NCBI GenBank assembly: GCA_942486035.1
Contig: CALNXK010000163.1
Span: forward strand, 998,501 to 1,062,500
Source: Porites lobata
Taxonomy: Eukaryota > Cnidaria > Anthozoa > Scleractinia > Poritidae
Reading direction: 5' to 3'
DNA: 64,000 nucleotides
The notes beneath the pieces are model-generated. The model was given only the letters and a program-made list of their open reading frames with translations, did no database searches and was not told the origin of the DNA. Below, piece after piece: positions 47,260 through 59,043 of this stretch (position 1 is its first letter; each line of letters starts with the position of its first letter). Position numbers and translations under genes: made by a program.

Positions 47260-47909
47260 GTAGCAGAGTCCCAGTCAACTTGATGTTTCGTCTATAAATG
47301 GTGTTCAGCAATGTGATTGTTGACGTCACCATTTCTTCTCAATCATTTGTGTTCGGTCAGTCGCGTGCTATGAGGTTTCTGCCGGTTTCACCGATGTAAG
47401 TGGCCTGGTAGTCGCAGTATTTGATCTCGTATACTGCTCCCTGTCTTTCCTCCGGATTGTCTTGGTCCTTGACACTAGAGTTAAGTAGTCGTCGTTAAGT
47501 GGAGGTTTGGGTTTGTGTGCCACAGGTATATTGTAAGGTTGTAGTATGCGTTCGCCTCTTCACAGGCCCTCTATTTTATCGTGCAATAGTTTAAGAGGTG
47601 CCTCTGATGGACGGTATAGTCGCTGTCGTAACGGGGCCAGAGTTAACATGGTCTAAGTGTTGGAATCAGCGTTACTTTGAGTGTTTCGTCTAGCGAAGTC
47701 GGCGTTGGGTTAGGGTTTTTACTAAAAGCGTTGTGTAGGTAGTCAGTCTTGTCTTGTAGGCTGTCAGACGACTTGCTTACTAATTGCGCTCGTCTCGTCA
47801 AAGTAGGTCGGGTTGTACGATGACTGGTACTAGTAATCTGTCGGTATGTGTCGATTGTCTGCAAATTGTCGTTCGTAGTCTGTTGTTGTCGCGTGTGACC
47901 ACCAATCAC
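47260..47909 (-). pseudogene. Penelope-like GIY-YIG fragment, copy 2
   Basis: Duplicate of 40345-40994 with a few substitutions, for example near 47477 and 47557. Confidence 0.65.
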
Positions 47910-48235
47910 AGACGAAACATCAAATCGACTGGGACTTTAGATAGTTGGTTTACTAAGTTTAGAAAAAAACGCCACTGAATCGTAGAAACATGTGCTGGTG
48001 AATGTAATTACGGTGAACACGGAATGTTGAGCGCTCGTAACTTTGGCTTAATTCTTGCCCTCTGCGTTATTATTCGGGTATTACCTGACCTAACTTTTGA
48101 ATATAAGGATACTATCTGTCCGTATTCGCATGTAGAACGCAGATTCAAGGCTTCAGACGCGTTCTTTCTAGAAAAGCATGTGGTCAATGCTCCTTTCATA
48201 CGTCGTTCTCGAGCAAGCCGATATTTCGCTGGTAG

Positions 48236-49172
48236 AGTTCAGTACAGCACGAACGGCGCGAGTACCTTCCAAATACAACGGGACCTACTCGTCTGCGGCG
48301 ATATATCGTCGACCCTGGCCCTGCGAAAGGCAAAGGTAAGCCCAAGTTTCCATGCCGCGAGTGTAGTAAGCCAGTGAGAAAGAACCAAGACGCCATTTTG
48401 TGCTCGTCTTGTGATACTTGGTCCCACGCAAAATGTCTCAAATCAACCGCTACCGGGTTCAAATACTACCTACAACACCCCGACTTGAATGGACATGTGC
48501 TTTCTGCTCTCTGCCTAAACTATCGGACTCTTTCCTTGACGAAACTGGCTCATTTACTTTGAACGAGAGCAACTGCGAAGACGAGGAGCGCGAAGTCGAA
48601 TCGGTCGATACCGACGAAGTCCTAGCCAAGATAAAAGACATTAGAATTGAGCACAGAAAAGAATGTGTTATTGCCTGCCTCAATATTAACAGCCTGCAAA
48701 ACAAGTTCGACGAGGTTCGACTATGGCTAGCTACTAATGCATTCGACATTTTGACGATACAAGAGACTAAAATCGACTCAACTTTTCCGAGCTCACAATT
48801 TCATGTCGATGGTTTTAACTTTTATCGTCGTGACAGAGTCAAAGGCGGCGGTGGCATTGTAGTATACATCAGAGACAATATAGCCGCTTCTCGGAAGAAA
48901 TTGAGAGGAAAATGTGTCGAATCTATGTTGTTTGACATGAAAATCGGACAACGACAGTTTCCATATATTACCGCATATAAGCCTCCATCTGTAGACAACA
49001 ACACATTCAAACGCGAACTCTGTGATCTTCTGGATGAAGCAAACAGGCTTTCTGATAATGTGATTTGTACCGGAGACTTAAATTCGGACATCCTTCACCC
49101 ACTAGATAATCACAAAGTGGGTCAGTGTTTACTGGATATGTGTGACATTTATGACCTTGACAGCCTTATTAA
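48236..49172 (+). pseudogene. LINE ORF copy 2, interrupted by E2
   Basis: Same PHD-endonuclease frame as 41320-42257, but one G is missing at about 48487 (CGACTTGAATGG against CGACTTGGAATGG). The PHD finger and endonuclease are therefore in different frames. It ends at the TTAA (49169-49172) where E2 is inserted; the LINE resumes at 57776. Confidence 0.85.
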
Positions 49173-50187
49173 GAGCGGATGTCTGTAAATATCAACCAGG
49201 GGTGGGAAAAATAAAAATTTCGAAAAATCCAAAAAAAATTCAGTGGACTACCCTAGGTACCTTATTTATGAAAATATAACTTTTACTTTCATCAGTTAAA
49301 TATTTTTGCAATACAGCGAGTGTAAAGATTGACCGCTTCACGGCCTCCACCGGGCCGCTTTTTCGGGACGCGCGACAGGGTAACGAAAAGAACTCGATTT
49401 TAGTCTAATTCAAGGATCATTCAATTCACCATTTTTCTGATTGTATTAAAGGGATTTCAACATAAATTTTGAGTGCTAATACGCTTCATTTGATTGCAAC
49501 CAGAATATTCTACAGATTTTAAGATTTTTGAATAATTTTGAGGATTTCACCCGAGCAAAATTTTGTCGAAATTCGAAGGCCTAAAATTCAATCCGATACA
49601 TCGTTTTAAGAAGAAATAGATATCTGACATTAAAAAGCAATCTTTAAGCTTTCGAAATATGGGTTCAAAACTTTGGGCAACATGTGAAATGAGTTTTTGG
49701 GAAAGCGAAATTCAGGGAGCGCTTGAGTGAAATTTGACCTATCTGACTTGACAGTTATGAGCATCGGCGCGACACGGTGAATTCTAAAACAAATCTTTCA
49801 GCCACGATACGTTTAATTCAGGCGATCCCAAGTCCCACAATGATACACACGTAATTGAAAAAAAGTAAGATGGAAAATTGTATCTCAATGTTTAGTCAAA
49901 AAGAAGGTCAAATCCCGGCTGTTTATTGTAACCTGGCTTCACACTGTGAAATGTAAACATGAAGGTCAAGTACTCGTATCACGACTCTGCAAAGTGTTTA
50001 AACTTTACAGCAAAGATCGATCCTTTCTAGTAAATATGAGATCGGCAATATTTTTGTTTGTACCTTACGTCCTTGCTTGTCTTCATTACCGCAAAAACTA
50101 AGGTAAACTGCAGCGAAATCCTGGCGCACTTGACGTGTGTCAAGGAATGTTGTTACGTGAGTCGAGAATGCGTTACATAACATGACA
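49173..50187. repeat. E2 left terminal inverted repeat
   Basis: About 1.0 kb. Similarity to the right TIR runs to CGAGAATGCGTTACATAACA (about 50164-50183). Confidence 0.9.
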
Positions 50188-50598
50188 CACCAAGCGTTTT
50201 TTTCATTCGATTTTCTTTCGTCGCCAAAAAATGTCTTATCAACATGTTATAACTATACTCTTTTTTCTCCCCATTTACCTCGCAGTTTTGTGATCGCAAA
50301 CATGTGAACCCAAACGTCATGAAACGTGTCAAGATTAGCGCTATGTAAATACATCATTTTGTTTGTTTGCTTTAAGTCATACGTAACTTTTCCGTTCCCC
50401 GTATTAGTTCTAATTTTAAACGATTGCGAAATATCCTAAGCGTTGTGTAGAAGCGGGTCACGGAGACTGCTTTCGCAACACCTTATTTTTAGTGAGAACG
50501 TCTCCCGGAGTCATCGATTTCTTTGTTAGCACGGTTTTCGTTAGATATAAAGTTTTTGGTTCCGAGAGCTATAATCAGCAGACGTCCACTGCTCGCTG

Positions 50599-53500
50599 AT
50601 GTGCGACCACAAAGAGTGTGATTATGGAGCGCTGGTCGGGGGTGAGTGTGGTTCAAGTGCCAGATACTTGAGCACAGAGTACGTACCGATCAGGGAATGT
50701 AGCCGATCAATTGAGCGCCACATTACAGAAACACTGCAAGCCAGTTTTGCCAACTGTGGTTTAAACACTGAAGCAGAGCTGTTATTAGCCAGGGCGGGTA
50801 AGTTTGAGACATGATTATACATATATATCTTTTAAAAACTCACTTTTCTCTTTTTTATGCTTGATATTGTTAGTTATGTTGTCTTTTCCTCACAAGAACG
50901 TTTTCCTTGGAATTTTGGCTTGAAAGGTTTTAATTTGGGGATTTCTCCGATCCTCAAACTAATGGCTATCCCCAGTCCCTAACAGAACTCGGCAGACCAA
51001 GCGCAGTTTGCTCTCAATCTTAAGGGGATAGGAGATAAAATTTTTTTGTTTTATCGTCATTTTCACTTTTGTCCCAGGTGTATTTGAATTTGATCACTCA
51101 AAATTTCAAATGACCATTTGCCCGAAGCACCGTGACGAATTTGGCATTGGATGGCGCTGCCGGCAAATGTTATGTAAAGTTCCCCTGGCTCTGGCCCCCC
51201 ATCATGTTAAAAAGAGAAGGAGGAAAGAAAGGACGCTTTCTTTCCCACAGTCAAAGTTGATCTACAGCCTTACGAAGATACTTGTACCAATTGGATCTCG
51301 TAAGTATAGTACTCTAAGTGATGATAGCGCTTTTGAACGACACTGAAATATTTAGTACTGTATACTTTCTGATTAACTCAAATACTTATGTCTACTCTGT
51401 GTCTTTTCGAATTATCATACTTTTTTGGCGTGTACATTTGTCATTGGCATGCCACAAATTATTTCAAACTGAGGACCAGACTAAGCATAAACTTGCCTTC
51501 CCGTAAAAGGAAATCCAGCGCTATAAATGGAAGACTACCTTCCCCCATTATAATGACTTTTCTATGTTCTTTGTCAGCAATATGTAGGGCGTGTCGTGGC
51601 TCACTGACGGAGGAGGCAAAGCCTCAACCACCAGAGGAAATTGACACCACCTGTTACAGAGAAATACGGCGCACGCTCCCTCGTAAGGTCTATGTGCAGG
51701 AAGAATCGGTTTCCCCTTCGAGTGAGGAGAGTAATGGGACGGTAAGCAATATATTGTTAATAACGAAAAAAACTTTAGTAGAGCTTCGCGGTTGTTTTTG
51801 TGTTAACAAAGGCAACAACAACAGCAACAATATTTGCTCACTCGAATAGAAGTTTCAGTATGGAAATTGATTTGTTATTGTAATTTTCATTATTGTTATT
51901 GTTGTTATCGCAAAATCAAAACATCGGAGCAATAAAACACGACTGAGCTATACGACAAGCCAGTATAGGTAATGACCAACAAACTGAGACTATGCAGGCT
52001 ATAGGGTTCAAAACTGATATAGTAATAGAAAACATTGAGTTTTTATCTTTTCGTTTTCAAACAGAAACCTGAAGCCCCTGTGAGTGACCTTTGCCAGGCT
52101 ATGTCGAATGTGTCCATTACCAGTTTGTATGTACCAGAGGCAACAGACCCAAGCAGCAGTGAACTGTCTTCCAGTGATGACAGGGGCAGAAGTGCAAATT
52201 TAGCAATACGTCGCGTGAAGCTCAATGAGTTCCTTATTGCTTGTGACAGACCGATCCTTACCGTCCAGAAAAAGCCCTGGAGCCAACTGACGTCCTCCAA
52301 AGCCAGGCGTCAGTATATTGCAACCGCGAACGATACCATAGTCTCAACACTGGAAATCATAAGTCCTGAAGAAAGCGGCAGTTTATGGGAGGCTTTACTC
52401 AACTCTGGTGAAGTTGAGAAGTCCCTTGGGTTACCATCTCCAGTCTCTTTCGGCGAGGATAAGTATCTGACCTCTCTCGCGGAGGCTTATAGGTGCACTT
52501 CAACATGGGACACTCAAAGACAGATCCTGTCCGCAATGGCTGACATGGTGCCCTACACTGTCATACAGAGGTACTTGCCAAACATCACAGAGTACCGGGT
52601 GAAGACAGCTAGACAGCACGCTATAATGTTTGATAGGGGGACGCCTGTAACCATTTCAAAGAGTCCTCGAATGACAGTCAATGAGGAGCAGCTTGACCAT
52701 TTCTTAACATTTATCACAAGTCCTCACGTCATACAGGACCTCCCTTTTGGCGAGAAAACGTTAGTTCTTGCGGACGGAACGGTTGTTGAGACGCCAAACA
52801 TTATACGAACACTCGTTCCTGAGCGTATTGTGGCGCAATACAAGCAATATTGCGGGGAAATCGAGTTCACCCCATTCAGTAGGTCAACGATGCTACGCAT
52901 ACTTTCCTCGTGCTCTGCAAATGTTAGACGGTCACTTCATGGGTTAGACTATATTGCAGCAGACGGTGGAAAAGCGTTCGACGAGCTTATTGCCATGCTT
53001 CCCAAAGTGAGCAGTGATCGTACTTGGGTTGAACGTTGGCAGAGAGCACTCATGGAGGCAAAGCAGTACATCAAGTCTGATTACAAGGTGACGTGACTCT
53101 CTGCGTTACTTACGACTAAGCCCTAATATAGTATAGTATAAACAACGTTCTTATAGTGTGAGCCGTGCCTGATGCAAATAAACAAACAATACTGTATAAT
53201 CTCATTCGTATCACGAACGAATCATTATAACAGGGACGTTTGCAGTAGCCCTTGTCAGTTTTATTTTCTTTTATGCACTGCCGAGCTTGAAATGCGCTAC
53301 GAAAAGACGTCAAAAGATATCGACAAAACTAGGTGATGTTAAAGATGATACAATAGATGACTGATATTAAAGGGCCATAGTACTTCTATGATAATGTCAA
53401 CCCGCTTATAGATTTTCCAGTGGAGATGAATTTAATTACATTTCTCTTATTAATTAATTAATTAATTTATTTATTCAAACACAGGTGCACCTGACAGCTG

Positions 53501-55605
53501 AAGTAAATGTACCCGACCACTGTATCGCTTACGCACTGAGTGACCCAAATGATGAATCTCTCTGCGTTGAGTGTCAACACGATCATGGAAACAGCTGTCT
53601 CCAGTGCGAGGAGCTGAAATCTGCATTGAAGGAAATAGAAGAAGCTCTGTCTAAGAATTCCACCATCCCCGAGGATATGCGTGACGACCTTCTCTACACT
53701 CACCAGAATGCAGTACAAGCGATACAAGCTTGGAAAGCGCATCAGCTGAGGTCTCTACAACAAGACAAGGCGCGCACAACCGTCCTTGAGGACCTAGACG
53801 AGACAAAGGTACTTATAACCCAGGACTGGGCTATGAAGTGGCTGCCACAGAGATATCGAGAAACCCAAGCCGACTGGTTTGGGAAACGAGGTATCTCTTG
53901 GCATATTAGTGTGGTTGTGCGAAGAGTTAATGCGACGTTACAGCACCAGACCTTTGTCCACATCGTGGAAGACTGTAGCCAAGATGCAAACAGCGTGATC
54001 CAGCTTTTACGCCACACCCTGGAGACCCTCAAACGTGAGCACCCAGAGATTGAGACAGCAGCGCTGAGGCAAGATAACGCCGGCTGTTATCACAGCGTTG
54101 CCATGGTATCAGCATGTCGTCTGATGGCAGGGGAAACCGGCATCCGCGTAAAAAGGGTAGACTTCAGCGATCCCCAAGGTGGGAAGGGTGCGTGCGATCG
54201 TAAAGCAGCAACTGTGAAGGCGCATGTTCGCCGCTATGTCAACGAAGGCCATAATGTGGTTACTGCGCGGGAATTCCATGACGCTATGTTGTCTCACAGG
54301 GGCATGAACGGTGTGCGAGTGGCTCTTGTCATCAGTTCCTCAGATCAGAGCCAGCAGGTAATTGCATCCGACTACTCAGAATTATAGGTAAAAAGTTACT
54401 ATAATTGTTGTAGGACAGACTATCTAAAGCATCACGTGCTATTATGACTATTACAGGTGGAGGGACCAGGACGCTGGGAAGGAATCAGCACCATTAATAA
54501 CTTTGCTTACGGAGATGACAATCAAGTAACCGTATGGAAGGCCTTTGACGTTGGACCTGGAAAATCTGTCCCCTGGTCCCGACTACAAGGTTAGCTAAAC
54601 ATCCATTACCTTTTTCATAGGGGAGGTTGCCACGTGATGATGCTTACTAATGGTATTCATCCCCTTTTTCTTCTTTCAGTACCGAGTAAGCTACCTTGTC
54701 TGTCGTACGTGTTCGAATTGTCACCTGGAGACTTTGTCCTATGCTGGGAAAAGAAACCGTCGGCAAAAGCGACAGAATCGCAGATCAGCAGTAAGAGGGT
54801 CGATGAAGAGATTGCTGAAGACAGTGGCCTTTTCTGTTGCCCAGTGGATGGCTGCATAAAGAGCTATCAAAGGTATTCGAACCTCGAAAACCACATCATG
54901 TTTGGTCAGTGCTGCTTGCGACCGCACAGGAAATACAACTTGTTAGATCAAGCGGTCCTTCTTTATGCAGAGAAGCTTACCGTCGGAGACAGTGCTCAGC
55001 CTACTCTCGTCGTCCAGGCTGAACAATGTAAAGCTGTTGAGTCACTACAGAAAGGCTGGGCCCTAAAAGGATCTAAGAAAACAGCGAGATTTACCGAAGA
55101 CCAGAGGAAGTACTTGGGGGATAAGTTTAGAATTGGTCAGGAGACGGGCCATAAGGCTGACCCTGAACAAGTAGCACGGGAAATGCGGTATGCGCGCAAC
55201 GAAAGAGGCGAGCGCCGATTCAAGGTGGACGAGTTCTTAACCGCGGGGCAGATCCAGAGCTTTTTCTCTAGAACAGCCGCGAAACTTCGCCATGCTGCTA
55301 CTCCGGCGGAGGACGACGAAGAGGAAGAAACTGACAACCAAGCAGCCGAAGACGAAGAAGCTTTCTTAATTACACGCAACACAATCCTGATGCAATGCAC
55401 ACCGGTGCACCCCATAGTATACGACACGTGGAACCTCTGTGCGATGAGCTCGACCAAAAAGCTCAGTAAGCTGACTGTAGCTCAGCTTCGTGAGATTTGC
55501 TATCACTTCAACATGGAGGATACATCATCTAGGCACAGGAAAAAGCCATATCTGGATTTTATTTCAGAACTTGTGGCTGCCTGCTCTTGCACATCCTTGG
55601 GCTAA
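50599..55605 (+). CDS. E2 putative transposase, 1179 aa, seven exons
   Basis: Exons 50599-50797, 51078-51299, 51578-51741, 52065-53087, 53485-54357, 54457-54589 and 54680-55605 have GT/AG borders. They sum to 3540 nt with consistent phases and one stop at the end. Visible domains: an N-terminal Cys/His part (ICPKHR at residues 80-85, ICRACRG at 142-148), a long middle region (196-536), CxxC-CxxC (563/566/574/577), and a likely catalytic core. The core has QDWAMKWLP (Asp650), RETQADWFGKRGISWH, VEDCSQD (699-703), RQDNAGCYH (Asp733), CDRKAATVKAHVRRYVNEG (Asp774, Glu790). A C2HC finger (C925, C930, H943, C949), a homeodomain-like segment (1007-1075), an acidic run (1082-1099) and a SAP-like tail (about 1133-1172) follow. 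Role inferred from position between matched TIRs: nuclear cut-and-paste transposase. D650/D733/D774 or E790 are candidates for a DDE/D triad. E1 carries a decayed homologue. Superfamily not assigned. Confidence 0.8.
53449..53476. repeat. (TTAA)n tract in E2 intron
   Basis: A short run of TTAA/TTAT units close to the acceptor of exon 5. Confidence 0.7.
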
Positions 55606-55859
55606 TCTTAGTGGAAAAAGTGTGACTCTTGAAAAGGGAAAAAAGAATACGAGCTAATACTTTTAGTAAGGGGTTGACCAATAGAAATGTGAAGTCGGGG
55701 TTGGGTGGAAAGTAGACAAAATCCATATATGAAAAAACTAATATATGAAAAATTACACACAAACTAAGAGAAAACTAACCTACAAAACATGCACTATTTT
55801 TCGCGTTTTGCAGGCGAACGAAAGACAAAGTGGGCGCCGGCTTGAAGCGACAGGGAAAG

Positions 55860-56078
55860 TAGCCCACGTAGCAAGCGTTTCCGTTTGTTTTCGGAGCAAA
55901 GACGAGGAACGGGATTTTCTCCGCGAGAAAAATGGAACGAGATGTAAAAAGGGGAGGGAAGGGGAAGGAAGGAAGTTTCCTTCCGTTCTTTTACTCGCGC
56001 CATTTTCGGCGCGCTCTTTGACTCTCGATCCTCGCCCTTTTCTCCGAAACAGCACGGAAACGCTTGCCACGCAGGCTA
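55860..56078. mobile_element. 219-bp Mutator-like MITE in E2, 9-bp TSD
   Basis: Inverted ends TAGCC(C/T)(A/G)CGT(A/G)GCAAGCG continue into TTTCCGT. Direct repeats CAGGGAAAG flank it (55851-55859 and 56079-56087). A 9-bp duplication and TAGCC ends are shared with the 97-bp hairpin in E3. It is inserted downstream of the E2 gene. Confidence 0.85.
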
Positions 56079-56087
56079 CAGGGAAAG

Positions 56088-56737
56088 GAGCGGGGGAAAA
56101 ATGACGTAATTATATTTTTTTTCTGGTGTTTACCCTTCTCCTGGGGACGAGGTTATCACCTGCCTCCGCTCGCCTGAAAACTCGAAAGAAAAAAAGAGGA
56201 AACGAACAAAGGGGAAGCTCACCCGAAAAACGTAGGCACAGAGCTGGAACATTCCCGCAACTCCTTCCGTTTTCCGGTTTGTTTCGCTATTGATATTCTC
56301 GGTCTCACACACCCACCCACCCCCCCCCACCCAAAAAAAAAACGCTAAGATAAATTTTCTCATGAGGCCTTTTTATTTATTTTATAAGCTGACAAGAAGT
56401 ATAAAACGAGTGTTATAACAACAACGGTGTCCTCTAAACAACTGTATATTAAGCGTGGCAGTCCGAATTTGTTTCTTAAATCTTTTCTTTTTTATATTTT
56501 GATGTCTATTTTCTTTGAAAAATAAGGAAACTACCACTAAGATGCTCTAATAGTGCTTTAAAACTGCTTGTTCCTCACTATAAACTTGTTCCAAGCATGT
56601 TAGCACAATGTGCAAAAGCTTAACTACCACTTACACATATACAGAAAAAGGCATCTCTTTCGTACCTATCACAACGGTACTTTTTTTTTTAATCTAGAAG
56701 TTTTGCTATAAAGAATCTCTGTGATCCTTTTGCACGT
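56088..56737. other. E2 spacer before right TIR
   Basis: A polypyrimidine/CCCACCC patch at 56306-56340 and AT-rich sequence; no gene. The counterpart left spacer (50188-50598) is also non-coding and should hold the E2 promoter. Confidence 0.45.
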
Positions 56738-57771
56738 GTTATGTTATGTAACGCATTCTCGACTCACCTAACAGCATTCCTTGACACACGTCGAGTGCCC
56801 CGTCGAGCGCGCGGGCGTATCGCTGCAGTTTTCTGAGTTTTCCTTAGTTTTGCGGTCATAAAGACAAGCAAGGACATAAGGTACAAACAAAAATATTGCT
56901 CACCTGATTATTTGCTAAACAGGATCGATATTTGGTGTAAAGTTTAAACACTCTGCTGAGTCGTGATACGAGTACTTGACCTTCATGTTTACATTTATAG
57001 TGTGAAGCCACGTTACAATAAAAAGCCGGGATTTGACCTTCTTTTTGGCTAAACATTGAGATACAATTTTCCATCTTACTTTTTTTCAATTAGGTGTGTA
57101 TCATTGTGGGACTTGGAATCGCCTGAATTAAACGTATCTTGGCTGAAAGATTTGTTTTAGAATTCACCGTGTCACGCCGATGCTCATAACTGTCAAGTCA
57201 GATAGGTCAAATTTCACTCAAGTGCTCCCTGAATTTCGCTTTCCGAAAAACTCATTTCACATGTTGCCCAAAGTTTTGAACCCATATTTCTAAAGCTTAA
57301 AGATTACTTTTTAATGTCAGATATCTATTTCTTCTTAAAACGATGTATCGGATTGAATTTTAGGCCTTCGAATTTCGACAAAATTTTGCTCGGGTGAAAT
57401 CCTCAAAATTATTCAAGAATCTTAAAATCTGTAAAATATTCTGGTTGCAATCAATTGAAGCCTATTACCACTCAAAAAGTATCTTGAAATCCCTTTAATA
57501 CGATGATAAGCATTGTGAATTGAATGATGTTTGAATTAGACTAAAATCGAGCTCTTTTCGTTACCCTGTCGCGCGTCCCGAAAAAGCGGCCCGGTGGATG
57601 CCATGAAGCGGTCAATCTTTACACTCGCTGTATTGCAAAAATATTTAACCGATGAAAGTAAAATTTATATTTTCATAAATAAGGTACCTAGGGTAGTCCA
57701 CTGAATTTTTTTTAGATTTTTCGAAATTTTTATTTTTCCCACCCCTGGTCGATATTTACAGACACCCGCTC
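56738..57771. repeat. E2 right terminal inverted repeat
   Basis: Reverse complement of the left TIR, with small indels and substitutions. Confidence 0.9.
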
Positions 57772-58800
57772 TTAATGTTCCTACAAGGATCAGTAAAAAC
57801 AGGGAATCCTGTCTCGACGTTATTCTCACTAACGTCCCCGCGTTTGCCAAAGACTTCGGGTGTCATTCATACTTGCATAAGCGACCATGATCTCGTATAT
57901 ACGGTTCTGAAAACCCGACACATGCGATCAAAGGCAGAAACCACAACAAAACGATCCTTTAAAACTTTTGATAAGGATTCATTTCAAGCTGATTTATCAA
58001 CAGTGCCTTTCTCTGTCTCATACGTGTTTGACGATCCTGACGATGTATATTGGTGTTGGCATCAACTCTACGATCAAGTTTGGATGCTCATGCGCCCAAG
58101 ATAACAGTCAAGAAACGCCCGTCACCGGCTGGAGTATTTATAACAGATGAAATTCGGAAGACAATGCAGGACCGAGATAAACAGAAAAAGCGATATTACA
58201 GATCCAGGAATCTTCTCGAGTGGGAAAAATATCGTGTCTTAAGAAACAAAGTTGTCAGTATGAGAAGAAAAGCTGTACAGAACCACTTCAAAACACTTTA
58301 CACTGTCTATTTTTAATGCCGTCCACAATTCCTTAGCGCCCAAAAGTATACAAGACCTGATAGTTCATAGGAAGAACGTTAGCTACAATCTAAGAGGTGA
58401 TTATATTCTCTCGCTACCCAAGCCAAAGTCTACTACATATGGCTTGAACTCAGTCCGTTATATCGGTCCGAAACTCTGGAATTCAATTCCAAACATGTCT
58501 AGAAATATAACGAATTTTAAGTCTTTTAAGAGATCCATTAGTCAAGTTGACCTAGTGCAATTTTTATAATTTCGACGCTTTTTTATTGAATTTAGTATTT
58601 ATTTAGATATAAGACATATTTATTAAGATTTTATTGTTATAATTTTAATTATAGAATATTCCATATCTAGCTTTTAACTCTTAATTTTATTGTGTTTGTG
58701 GAATACCTGTTAAGTAGCTGGCGTGCTTTCACAGACCCCGACTTCGGTTCCGTCCGTGAAAGCGTGCCATTGTTTCTTTATTGTATTGTATTGTATTGTA
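57772..58800 (+). pseudogene. LINE continuation after E2: end of endonuclease, RT mostly deleted, 3' end
   Basis: Directly after the TTAA the LINE frame resumes as NVPTRISKNRESCLDVILTN. After a one-base shift near 57866 it gives ISDHDLVYTVLKTR, the conserved SDH end of the endonuclease. A linker follows to about 58316. The reverse transcriptase core is missing. Next comes a C-terminal part (about 58318-58567) with LAPKSIQDLIV, YGLNSVRYIGPKLWNSIPN and FKSFKRSI, stop at 58566-58568. The 3' end carries (ATTGT)n at 58779-58810, as CR1/L2-type LINEs often end in short repeats. Internal deletion makes it non-autonomous. Confidence 0.75.
58718..58770. repeat. Hairpin in LINE 3' end
   Basis: GGCGTGCTTTCAC and GTGAAAGCGTGCC form arms around a 23-nt loop that itself contains CCGACTTCGG. 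Located just before the (ATTGT)n tail, so possibly a structure in the LINE 3' UTR. Confidence 0.7.
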
Positions 58801-58810
58801 TTGTATTGTA

Positions 58811-58953
58811 GTCGACAGTTACCGGCACCGTACAAACGACTTATTGACCTGCTCATGCAAAACGAGAGAATGTCTGGACAACCGACATTTTCACCAACGG
58901 CTGCAAAGATCTCCGCCTTGTACCGAAAGGGCTTAGAATTAAGTCCCCGTTGA
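58811..58953 (+). pseudogene. Possible Penelope-like C-terminal fragment
   Basis: The frame reads RQLPAPYKRLIDLLMQNERM, then about 25 more residues to a stop at 58953. From memory the QLPAPYKRLI block occurs near the end of Penelope-type proteins in cnidarians. No nuclease motif is present in this piece, so the call is tentative. Confidence 0.35.
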
Positions 58954-59043
58954 ACAGACAGTAGGTGCACCCTATAACGGATTCCTCGTAAAAACATTGA
59001 AAACTCTTTTAAGGCAATCCAGGGTACTTTTAGATCTCTAGAA

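Larger units (their letters stand above)
49173..57771 (+). mobile_element. E2: 8.6-kb TTAA transposon with ~1-kb TIRs, apparently complete
   Basis: Bounded by TTAA (49169-49172 and 57772-57775). Ends read TTAA-GAGCGG(A/G)TGTCTGTAAATATC on both strands. The left TIR (49173 to about 50187) is the reverse complement of about 56738-57771, roughly 95 percent alike by eye over the outer 300 bp. One multi-exon gene on + lies between them. E2 interrupts the LINE endonuclease ORF, and excision in silico rejoins it in frame (DLDSLI then NVPTRIS). E1 shares the TTAA target, GAG terminus, long TIRs and homologous gene. A 219-bp MITE sits between the gene and the right TIR. Confidence 0.95.

Noticed and set aside
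55745..56104. 119-codon basic frame
   Set aside because: Overlaps the 219-bp MITE; it is chance coding across a foldback element.
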